Assembly: GCF_003854895.1 (NCBI RefSeq)
Contig: NZ_CP033966.1
Coordinates: 2,232,001-2,296,000 of the forward strand
Source of the DNA: Pigmentiphaga sp. H8
Lineage (GTDB): Bacteria; Pseudomonadota; Gammaproteobacteria; Burkholderiales; Burkholderiaceae_B
DNA length: 64,000 nt
Direction of reading: 5' to 3'
Shown one piece after another: positions 49,818 through 56,546 of this stretch (position 1 is its first letter; each line of letters starts with the position of its first letter). Made by a program: the position numbers and the translations under genes. The notes beneath the pieces were generated by a model. It was given only the letters and a program-made list of their open reading frames with translations. It had not been told where the DNA came from and made no database searches.

Positions 49818-50807
49818 TTAGTCGATGCGGACGTCGGCTTGCTTGATGATGGCCCGGTATTTGGTGGCTTCGGCCTTGACGAAGTCGGCGAAGGCTTGAC
49901 CTTTCAGATCCTTGGGCACCGCGCCCATGTTGCGGATGTTGGTCAGCACCGCTTCGTTCTTGAGCGCCGCGGCGGCGGCCGATTGCAGTTTGGCGATGGC
50001 CGGGGCCGGGGTTCCGGCCGGCACGAACAGGCCGAACCAGGCTTCGGTGTTGTAGCCCTTGAGCCCCGACTCGTTCAGCGTCGGCACGTCGGGCAACGCC
50101 GGTGAACGCTCCAGGCTGCTGACTGCCAGCGCCCGCAGCTTGCCGGCCTGGATTTGCTGCGACACGGTCGGGATGTTGATCATCAGCGCCGAGATTTCCC
50201 CGCCCATGACGGCGGTGACGGCAGGCGCCGCGCCCTTGTAGGGTACGTGCGGGATATCTATGCCGGCCATGGAGTTGAAGAGGATGGCAGAGAGGTGCGA
50301 CAGGCTACCATTGCCGCCCGACCCGACGTTGAGCTTGCCGGGGTTGGCCTTGGCGTAGGCAATGAACTCGCCGATGTTCTTGACCGGCAGCGCGGGGTTG
50401 ACAACCAGCACATTGGGTGCGCTGGCCAGCAGCGAGACGGTGCTGAAGGCTTTCTCGGAATCATAGGGCAGCTTGCTATAGAGCCCCGGCGTGACGGCGT
50501 GGGTACTGGCGTTGCCCAGCAGCACCGTATAACCGTCGGCGGCTGCCTTGGCGGTGATGTCCGAGGCGATGCTGCCGCCTGCGCCTGGCTTGTTTTCGAT
50601 CACCAGGCTCTGACCCAACACGTCGCCCATGGCCTTGCCTACATTGCGGGCAAGGACGTCCGATCCGTCGCCCGGGGGCGAGGGGACGATCAGGCGGATC
50701 GGCCGCTCGGGGTATTCGGCATGGGCGCTATGCATACTCGCGCCGGCCAGGGTCAGGCCGGCGGCCATAGCGACCGATGTGCGCCGCAACGCAGTGACGA
50801 AACTCAT
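49818..50807 (-). CDS. Bug-type (TctC) periplasmic solute receptor
   Basis: 329-residue secreted receptor. Signal peptide ends at ASMHSAHAEYPERPIR; landmarks: VPSPPGDGSDVLARNVG, VIENKPGAGGSIA, AADGYTVLLG and HVPYKGAAPAVTAVMGGE. Last gene of a leftward operon after an aminomuconate deaminase and an ACMSD-like gene; the ligand may be an aminobenzoate-type compound. The 28-nt gap to the upstream gene supports cotranscription. Confidence 0.9.
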   Translation of the reverse strand: MSFVTALRRTSVAMAAGLTLAGASMHSAHAEYPERPIRLIVPSPPGDGSDVLARNVGKAMGDVLGQSLVIENKPGAGGSIASDITAKAAADGYTVLLGNASTHAVTPGLYSKLPYDSEKAFSTVSLLASAPNVLVVNPALPVKNIGEFIAYAKANPGKLNVGSGGNGSLSHLSAILFNSMAGIDIPHVPYKGAAPAVTAVMGGEISALMINIPTVSQQIQAGKLRALAVSSLERSPALPDVPTLNESGLKGYNTEAWFGLFVPAGTPAPAIAKLQSAAAAALKNEAVLTNIRNMGAVPKDLKGQAFADFVKAEATKYRAIIKQADVRID

Positions 50808-50835
50808 GGCATTTCCTTGTGGGGGTGGGAAGAGG

Positions 50836-51843
50836 TCAGCGTACCAGGGCTTGCAGGCCGAAGAATTCGACCGCGTTGTCGGCGTAGATTGCGCGCTTGT
50901 CGGCGTCGCTGAAACCGGGCTGTTCGGCCACCAGCTTGCCGATGGACTGTTCGCCCAGCGGGAAGGGGTAGTCCGAGCCCAGCATGATGCGGTCGGTGCC
51001 CATCACGTCGGCCAGCAGGCGCAGCGCGCCCGGATCGAACACGGCCGAATCGACGTAGAAGCGCTTGACGTATTCTGAGGGCAGGCGTGGGCAGTCCTTG
51101 CGGATGATGTCGCGATGCTTCCAGGCGTTGTCCACGCGGCCCAGCATGAAGGCGAACGAACCGCCGCCGTGGGCGAAGCAGATCTTCAGCGACTCGGGGA
51201 TGCGCTCGAAGGCGCCCGACAGGATCAGCGACAGAATGCCGAGCTGCGTTTCGGCGGGCATGGCCACCAGCCAGGGCAGCATCCACTGCTTCATGCGGTT
51301 GCCGCCCATCATGTCCCACGGGTGGACCAGCAGCGGGATGCCTTCGTTCGCGCAGTGCTGCAGGAACGTGACCAGGCCCTCGTCGTCGAGGTCGCGGTCG
51401 CCCAGGTGGTTGCCGATCTGCACGCCGTGGTGGCCCGTGGCCTTGGCGCGCGAGGCTTCGCGGCAGGCGGCGTCGATATCCTGCAGCGGTACCTGCGCCA
51501 GCGCCACCAGGCGCTTGGGTGCGGCGGCACAGAACTCCAGCGCCAGGTCGTTCATGCGCTGGGCCCAGGGCAGGACCTTCTCGGGCGCGAACTCGTAGCC
51601 GAACATGATGGGCGTGGCGCAGGTGATCTGGATGTCCACGCCTTGGGCGTCCATCTCGGCCAGGCGCGCCTGCGGATCCCACAGCGCGTCATAGACCGGA
51701 CGGAAGGGTTTGTCGGCGCGCATGATGTCGCCGGTCTTGCCGTCCGGCGCCACCTGCAGCCAGGGCGCGCGCTCGACGCTCAGGGCGGCGGCTTCTTCCC
51801 GCGTGATGCGCGGGAAGTGGTGGGCGTGCATGTCGATTTTCAT
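50836..51843 (-). CDS. Amidohydrolase, 2-amino-3-carboxymuconate-6-semialdehyde decarboxylase (ACMSD) type
   Basis: 335-residue zinc-dependent decarboxylase of the amidohydrolase_2 family. Metal ligands are seen in KIDMHAHHFP (His-x-His), CFAHGGGSF (His) and LGSDYPFPLGE (Asp). Length and the MKIDMHAHHFP start match ACMSD, the enzyme that decarboxylates the ring-opened product of 3-hydroxyanthranilate. Its neighbour at 51878 is an aminomuconate deaminase, which acts two steps later in the same pathway. 3-hydroxyanthranilate dioxygenase and the semialdehyde dehydrogenase are not in the window, and a related decarboxylase activity is possible. Confidence 0.82.
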   Translation of the reverse strand: MKIDMHAHHFPRITREEAAALSVERAPWLQVAPDGKTGDIMRADKPFRPVYDALWDPQARLAEMDAQGVDIQITCATPIMFGYEFAPEKVLPWAQRMNDLALEFCAAAPKRLVALAQVPLQDIDAACREASRAKATGHHGVQIGNHLGDRDLDDEGLVTFLQHCANEGIPLLVHPWDMMGGNRMKQWMLPWLVAMPAETQLGILSLILSGAFERIPESLKICFAHGGGSFAFMLGRVDNAWKHRDIIRKDCPRLPSEYVKRFYVDSAVFDPGALRLLADVMGTDRIMLGSDYPFPLGEQSIGKLVAEQPGFSDADKRAIYADNAVEFFGLQALVR

Positions 51844-51877
51844 GATGGGCTTGATGTCTGGTGTTGTCGTGGCGGGA

Positions 51878-52294
51878 TCAGAGGGGCTTGTAGGCGACCG
51901 CCTTGATCTCGATGCGCAAGTGCGGGTGGGGCAGCTGGTGCACGGCCACCGTGGTGCGGGCCGGACCGTCGTAGTCGAAGAATTCCCCGTAGACCTCGTT
52001 GTAGCCACCGAAGTCGCTCATGTCGACCAGGAAGGTGCCGATCTCGACGACGTCGGACAGCGAGGCGCCGGCGGTGCCCAGGATGTCGCTGATGTTCTCG
52101 AGCACCGCGCGGGTCTGGGCGCGGATGTCGAACTTGGTCGTGCCCATGGCGTCCACTTCCACGCCGGCCAGCGTATTGTCGGAGCGGCGCGAGCTGGTGC
52201 CCGAGACGAACAGGAAGTCGCCGGCGCGCTTGATGTGGGGATACTTGCCGCGGGGAGTGGCCTTGCCTTCGACGACTTTGGCTTGTGTGCTCAT
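51878..52294 (-). CDS. RidA-family 2-aminomuconate deaminase
   Basis: 138-residue RidA/YjgF-fold enzyme. GKYPHIKRAGDFLFVSGTSSRRSDNTLAG and the conserved TTVAVHQLPHPHLRIEIKAVAYKP end are typical of the 2-aminomuconate deaminases of nitrobenzoate and aminophenol pathways (NbaF/AmnD) rather than of housekeeping RidA. Predicted to release ammonia from 2-aminomuconate. First gene of the leftward operon (deaminase, ACMSD, Bug). Confidence 0.83.
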   Translation of the reverse strand: MSTQAKVVEGKATPRGKYPHIKRAGDFLFVSGTSSRRSDNTLAGVEVDAMGTTKFDIRAQTRAVLENISDILGTAGASLSDVVEIGTFLVDMSDFGGYNEVYGEFFDYDGPARTTVAVHQLPHPHLRIEIKAVAYKPL

Positions 52295-52433
52295 GTCTAC
52301 TCTCTTGTGGGGATGCGCCCGGACGAGATGCGGGCGGAATGCTGACCTATGCAAGTCTAGGCAATCCGCCCCCGAAAAGAGAATGAATTTATCCGTCGTC
52401 GGTATTCGACTTGGCTATGGTGGCTCCAGGGAG

Positions 52434-52506
52434 GGGGCATGCCCCTTGGCGCGGCTTAAGACCCTGATGGGAGTAGGGGTGGCATAACCGTATACATAGC
52501 CGTATA
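52434..52506. promoter_or_regulatory. Palindrome and direct repeats in the deaminase/QOR divergent promoter
   Basis: The 253-bp gap 52295-52547 has two elements. GGGGCATGCCCC (52434-52445) is a perfect 12-bp palindrome. CCGTATA occurs twice on the same strand, at 52488-52494 and 52500-52506, with a 12-bp period, just upstream of the quinone oxidoreductase start. They could be regulator sites; nothing else is recognisable. Confidence 0.35.
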
Positions 52507-52547
52507 TGATGACCGCCTTCACGACCAGAAAAACGGGAAACCGCGCC

Positions 52548-53525
52548 ATGATCGTCATCGAAATTACCCGCCCCGGCGGGCCCGAAGTCCTGCAGGCTGC
52601 CGAGCGCCCCACGCCGGCGCCCGGCGCCGGCGAAATCCTGATCCAGGTTGCCGCCGCCGGCGTCAACCGCCCGGACGTGGCCCAGCGCCGCGGGACCTAT
52701 CCGCCGCCTCCGGGCGCTTCCGACCTGCCGGGGCTGGAAGTGGCGGGCACCGTGGCCGCGCTGGGCGAGGGGGCCTCCGGTTTCGCGGTGGGGGACGCGG
52801 TCTGCGCGCTGGTCAATGGCGGCGGCTACGCCGAATACTGCGCCGTGCCGGCCACCCAGTGCCTGCCCGTGCCCAAGGGCCTGAGCATGATCGAGGCCGC
52901 CGGCCTGCCCGAAACCTACTTCACCGTCTGGAGCAACGTCTTCATGCGCGGCCGGCTGTCGGGCCAGGAGTCGCTGCTGGTGCACGGCGGCGCCAGCGGC
53001 ATCGGCACCACGGCTGTCCAGCTGGCCAAGGCGCTGGGCCATCCGGTGTATGCCACGGTGGGCAACGACGAGCGCGTCGCCGCGGTAGAGAAGCTCGGCG
53101 CCACCGCCGGGATCAACTACCGCACCCAGGATTTCGTGCAGGAAATCAAGCGCCTGACCGACGGCCGGGGCGTGGACGTGGTCCTGGACATGGTGGCCGG
53201 CGACTACGTCGCGCGCGACATCCACTGCCTGGCCGAAGACGGCCGCATCGTGCTGATCGCGCTGCTGGGCGGCGCGAAGGGCGAGATCGACTTCGCCCGG
53301 GTGCTCAGCCGGCGCCTGACCATCACCGGTTCCACCCTGCGCCCGCGTTCGGCGCAGTTCAAGGGCGAGGTGGCGGCCGCGCTGCGCCAGAACGTCTGGC
53401 CGCTGTTCGAGTCCGGCCGACTGAAGCCCGTGGTCTACGCCACTTTCCCGCTGCGCGAGGCGGACAAGGCCCACGCCATGATGGAGTCGGGCGAGCACGT
53501 CGGGAAGATCGTGCTGACGGTTTAG
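52548..53525 (+). CDS. NAD(P)H-quinone oxidoreductase, PIG3-type
   Basis: 325-residue MDR protein: VIEITRPGGPEVLQ start, AAAGVNRPDVAQRRGTYPPPPGAS, and the nucleotide-binding VHGGASGIGTTAVQLAKALG. RRLTITGSTLRPRS is the PIG3-subfamily mark. ATG 52548 is chosen because the family starts exactly there; an upstream ATG at 52506 overlaps a repeat. Probably reduces quinones or enones; distinct in sequence from the QOR at 11280. Confidence 0.9.
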   Translation: MIVIEITRPGGPEVLQAAERPTPAPGAGEILIQVAAAGVNRPDVAQRRGTYPPPPGASDLPGLEVAGTVAALGEGASGFAVGDAVCALVNGGGYAEYCAVPATQCLPVPKGLSMIEAAGLPETYFTVWSNVFMRGRLSGQESLLVHGGASGIGTTAVQLAKALGHPVYATVGNDERVAAVEKLGATAGINYRTQDFVQEIKRLTDGRGVDVVLDMVAGDYVARDIHCLAEDGRIVLIALLGGAKGEIDFARVLSRRLTITGSTLRPRSAQFKGEVAAALRQNVWPLFESGRLKPVVYATFPLREADKAHAMMESGEHVGKIVLTV

Positions 53526-53590
53526 CCCCCCTACGCGCTTCGCGCCCAGCATTTTTTGCGACATCGGCTGCAGCCGCGCGCTGGAGCCGA

Positions 53591-53637
53591 TACAATCGAG
53601 GTTTTGCCCGCATATTTTTGTCCGCGCGGGCATTTTT
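53591..53637 (+). promoter_or_regulatory. tpiA promoter element and leader hairpin
   Basis: TACAAT at 53591-53596 fits a -10 element. It is followed by TGCCCGC (53605-53611) and GCGGGCA (53626-53632), a 7-bp stem followed by TTTTT, that ends 12 nt before the tpiA start. If transcription begins near 53603, the mRNA would open with a terminator-like hairpin, which could attenuate or stabilise it. No convincing -35 was found. Confidence 0.4.
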
Positions 53638-53649
53638 CGATTCTTGTCG

Positions 53650-54429
53650 ATGGCAACTAAACAGAACATTCGCCGCCTGGTGCTGGGCAACTGGAAGATG
53701 CACGGCGCGCTGGCCACCAACGGCCAGCTGCTCTCGGCCATACGCAGCGGCTGGAACCAGTCCTCCGGGGCCGCCGCCTGCGACGTCGGCGTCTGCGTGC
53801 CGTTTCCGTACCTGGCCCAGGCCGAGTCCGCGCTGACCGATTCCGACATCGCCTGGGGCGCCCAGGACATCAGCGTCCATGCGCAGGGCGCCTACACTGG
53901 CGAAGTGTCCGGCGCCATGCTGGCCGATTTCGGCTGCCGCTACGTGCTGGCCGGCCATTCCGAGCGGCGCAGCCTGCACGGTGAAACCAGCCAGCTCGTG
54001 GCCGACAAGGCCAAGGCCGCGCTGGGCGCGGGCCTGACCCCCGTCGTCTGCGTGGGCGAGACCCTGGCCGAGCGCGAAGCCGGCCGTACCCTGGCGGTCA
54101 TCGACGAACAGCTCAAGCCCGTGCTGGCCCTGGGCCGGGAAGCCGTGGCCGCCATGGTCATCGCCTACGAACCCGTCTGGGCGATCGGCACCGGCAAGAC
54201 CGCCAGCCCCGAACAGGCCCAGGAAGTGCACGCCGCCATCCGGGCCGCGCTCCAGGGCGTCGACTGCGCCGGCGTGCGTGTGTTGTACGGCGGCAGCGTC
54301 AAGGCGGCCAATGCCGCCGAACTGTTCGCCATGCCCGACATCGACGGCGGCCTGATAGGCGGCGCCTCGCTGGTGGCCGAAGACTTCCTGCGCATCGCCG
54401 AGGCGGGCGCAACAACCCGGAGTGCTTGA
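53650..54429 (+). CDS. tpiA: Triosephosphate isomerase
   Basis: 259-residue TIM-barrel glycolytic enzyme interconverting dihydroxyacetone phosphate and glyceraldehyde 3-phosphate. Catalytic Lys in LGNWKMHG, His in LAGHSERR, and Glu plus flexible loop 6 in AYEPVWAIGTGKTASP are intact; YGGSVKAANA and GGLIGGASL bind phosphate. ATG 53650 is preferred; a TTG at 53644 would add two residues. secG starts at the base after its stop, a conserved arrangement in proteobacteria. Confidence 0.97.
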   Translation: MATKQNIRRLVLGNWKMHGALATNGQLLSAIRSGWNQSSGAAACDVGVCVPFPYLAQAESALTDSDIAWGAQDISVHAQGAYTGEVSGAMLADFGCRYVLAGHSERRSLHGETSQLVADKAKAALGAGLTPVVCVGETLAEREAGRTLAVIDEQLKPVLALGREAVAAMVIAYEPVWAIGTGKTASPEQAQEVHAAIRAALQGVDCAGVRVLYGGSVKAANAAELFAMPDIDGGLIGGASLVAEDFLRIAEAGATTRSA

Positions 54430-54846
54430 ATGTCCGTAACACTTACCGTCCTGCTGATCGTGCAGGTCATTTCCGCCCTGACGATCATCGTCCTGGTCCT
54501 CCTGCAACAGGGCAAGGGTGCCGACATGGGCTCCGCCTTCGGCGGCGGCTCCGCCGGCAGCCTGTTCGGCGCCGCCGGCGCGGCCAACTTCCTGTCGCGC
54601 ACCACCAAGTGGGCGGCGGTCGTCTTCTTCATCTCCACCGCCGCGCTGGCCTACCTGGGCCGTCCGGCTCCCGCCGCCTCGCAGGGCGGCGTCATGGAAA
54701 GCCATCCCAGCGACCTGTCCGTGCCCGCGGTTCCCGGCAGTACGCCCGCACCGGCCCCGGCCGCCCCCGATGCGTCGGTCCCGTCCGTGCCCGCCACGCC
54801 GCCGGCCGCGCCTGCCCAGCCCGAGGCGCCCGCCCAGAAAAACTGA
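54430..54846 (+). CDS. secG: Preprotein translocase subunit SecG
   Basis: 138-residue inner-membrane component of the SecYEG channel. Two helices (residues 3-25 and about 52-72) flank the conserved LLQQGKGADMGSAFGGGSAGSLFGAAGAANFL loop region. The C-terminal extension (about 75-138) is long and made of Ala, Pro and acidic residues, typical of betaproteobacterial SecG. It directly abuts tpiA. Confidence 0.96.
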   Translation: MSVTLTVLLIVQVISALTIIVLVLLQQGKGADMGSAFGGGSAGSLFGAAGAANFLSRTTKWAAVVFFISTAALAYLGRPAPAASQGGVMESHPSDLSVPAVPGSTPAPAPAAPDASVPSVPATPPAAPAQPEAPAQKN

Positions 54847-54861
54847 AGGGAATCCCGCTGA

Positions 54862-54894
54862 TGAGCCCGCAAATGTTATATACTAGCGGGCTCA
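54862..54894 (+). other. Hairpin between secG and tRNA-Leu
   Basis: TGAGCCCGC (54862-54870) and GCGGGCTCA (54886-54894) form a perfect 9-bp stem with a 15-nt AT-rich loop containing TTATATACT. No U-run follows. It could be a processing structure between secG mRNA and the tRNA, or the loop could hold a -10 element for the tRNA. Confidence 0.4.
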
Positions 54895-54899
54895 CGCAA

Positions 54900-54984
54900 G
54901 CCGTCGTGGTGAAATTGGTAGACACGCTATCTTGAGGGGGTAGTGGCGAAAGCTGTGCGAGTTCGAGTCTCGCCGACGGCACCA
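54900..54984 (+). tRNA. tRNA-Leu (GAG)
   Basis: 85-nt gene including an encoded CCA end. Acceptor stem GCCGTCG (54900-54906) pairs with CGACGGC (54974-54980), followed by ACCA. The anticodon stem CTATC/GGTAG encloses loop TTGAGGG, anticodon GAG. The TTCGAGTCT T-loop region and a long variable arm mark a class II leucine tRNA. It follows secG, as in many betaproteobacteria. Confidence 0.96.
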
Positions 54985-55017
54985 GGATTTCTCCAGAATC
55001 TCTCTGGTACATCAAAA

Positions 55018-55053
55018 AACCCGCGAATCTTTCACGAGATCGCGGGTTTTTTT
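55018..55053 (+). terminator. Strong rho-independent terminator after tRNA-Leu
   Basis: AACCCGCG (55018-55025) pairs with CGCGGGTT (55041-55048), extended by ATCT/AGAT with one bulged A and a 6-nt loop, and followed by a run of T to 55053. It ends the tpiA-secG-tRNA transcript and also lies 23 bp past the stop of the converging LysR gene. Confidence 0.85.
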
Positions 55054-55075
55054 GTCGTGCCGCCCAGACACGGCA

Positions 55076-56005
55076 TCATTCCTCGGCAAGCGGCGCGGAC
55101 GCCTGTTGGAGCGCCAGGGGAATTTCCGTCTTGAGGATTTCCAGGACGGCCCGGATCCTGGGGGATGCGGGACGAAAACCTTGCACGAGGGCATGAAACG
55201 GCAGCTCGGGAATCGAGTGGCTGGGCAGGACCCGGACCAGTGCTCCGCTTCTAATCGCATTTGCGCAAGCCGCGTAGTGCAGCACGCCGATCCCGCCGCC
55301 GGCGATCAACAACTCATACAGTGGCCGCCAATGACTGGTGGTGACCATCGTCTGGATGCGTACGAACTCGGTGTCTTGACGCGCAGTGATCAACGGAAGC
55401 TGCTCGTTGGCGAACGTCCCCTTGGAACGGATGAAGGGATGGTTGGACAGGTCGGACGGCACGCTGATGGATCCGGCGTGTTTCAGGAATGAAGGCGCGG
55501 CCACGAGAACGCGCCGGACGTTGCCGAGGGGGTAGGCGACAAACCTGCCTTCACCCACGTGGCCAAGACGAAGCGAGATGTCGACACCCTCGGTGATCGG
55601 ATCGACGATCGTGTCGTTCAAGACGAGGTCGATACGCAGTTCGGGGTGCTTCATCCGGGCGCGCATGAGGATCGATGGAAGGAGAATTTCCCCGGGGCAG
55701 TGCGCCGACGCGATGCGTACGGGGCCCCGGATCAGGTTTTCCTTTCCTCGGATCGAGACCGAAGCGATGGCGGTTTCTGCCAGTGCAAGCAGGGCCTTGC
55801 TGTGGTCATAGAAGAGCTGTCCTTCGTGGGTGCAGGCGAGCGTCCGCGCGCTGCGCATCAGCAGCTTGGTGCTGAGGTATTTCTCCAGCCTGTCGATGCG
55901 TTCACTGACCGCGGGTTGTCCCATCTCGAATTCGCGCGCGGCGGCTGACATGCTGCCGAGTTCCACGACCCGGGTGTAAAGGCGTGCGGTTGCCAGAAAA
56001 TCCAT
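55076..56005 (-). CDS. LysR-family transcriptional regulator
   Basis: 309 residues: HTH at the N-terminus (FLATARLYTRVVELGSMSAAAREFEMGQPAVSERIDRLE) and an effector domain (about 90-295). The PAVSERI turn and IRGPVRIASAHCPGEILLP are of the DsdC/CrgA-like LysR group. It is divergent from the giant adhesin gene, 541 bp away, and is the only candidate regulator beside it. Confidence 0.9.
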   Translation of the reverse strand: MDFLATARLYTRVVELGSMSAAAREFEMGQPAVSERIDRLEKYLSTKLLMRSARTLACTHEGQLFYDHSKALLALAETAIASVSIRGKENLIRGPVRIASAHCPGEILLPSILMRARMKHPELRIDLVLNDTIVDPITEGVDISLRLGHVGEGRFVAYPLGNVRRVLVAAPSFLKHAGSISVPSDLSNHPFIRSKGTFANEQLPLITARQDTEFVRIQTMVTTSHWRPLYELLIAGGGIGVLHYAACANAIRSGALVRVLPSHSIPELPFHALVQGFRPASPRIRAVLEILKTEIPLALQQASAPLAEE

Positions 56006-56546
56006 GCAGTGGCGGTCTCCTTTTCAACATCGAATGGGCAGGGCAGGAGCGGTCGGGCGGCCTGCTTTTCTTGCCGTCGACACGCGAGGCTCGTGGACGA
56101 ATAAACCCTGCTCATGCGTACCTGATGACAAATATCCGGCAAAAAATTGGATGGAAGCAATTCTCATTGAGGGGTCAAGGTAACCGCATCGTACGAATGT
56201 TTTTGGCTTGTGGTGACCGATGATAATCATCGGGTGGATTGCCTATCCGATCCGGGGCGAACTCCGTAATCTAAGTTCCGAGAAACCCATACATCAAATT
56301 GGGTAAAGGCGGTATCGGGCTCAAGTACCACGGGGGAGGGTTCAAAGCCATTGGGGTGGTAATCGGTGTGTTGGTAGAACTAATGCTTGGGGCCTTTCCT
56401 TCGCTTGACCATCCGCCCGCCAGCAACAGTCGTACGATCGAACGTCTCGTTGTCCTGAATCGGCTTGAAACGGTTTGTCACCGCCCGTAGTGCTGGATGT
56501 CCTGATCGGCTGCCGGAACCGGCTACATCAGACAGGGCTGACATCC
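56006..56546. promoter_or_regulatory. 541-bp intergenic region between lysR and the adhesin gene
   Basis: No gene is supported here. The region is less GC-rich than its surroundings. It holds a perfect 17-bp palindrome, CCGATGATAATCATCGG, at 56217-56233; its centre TGATAATCA equals the core of the Fur box, although only about 11 of 19 positions match the full consensus. A weaker ACCCA/TGGGT repeat occurs further on near 56286. The sequence before the adhesin ATG (CAGGGCTGACATCC) gives only a weak ribosome site. Confidence 0.5.

Noticed and set aside
56299..56490. A 63-codon open frame in the region upstream of the adhesin
   Set aside because: No ribosome site or recognisable domain; it lies in promoter-like DNA.
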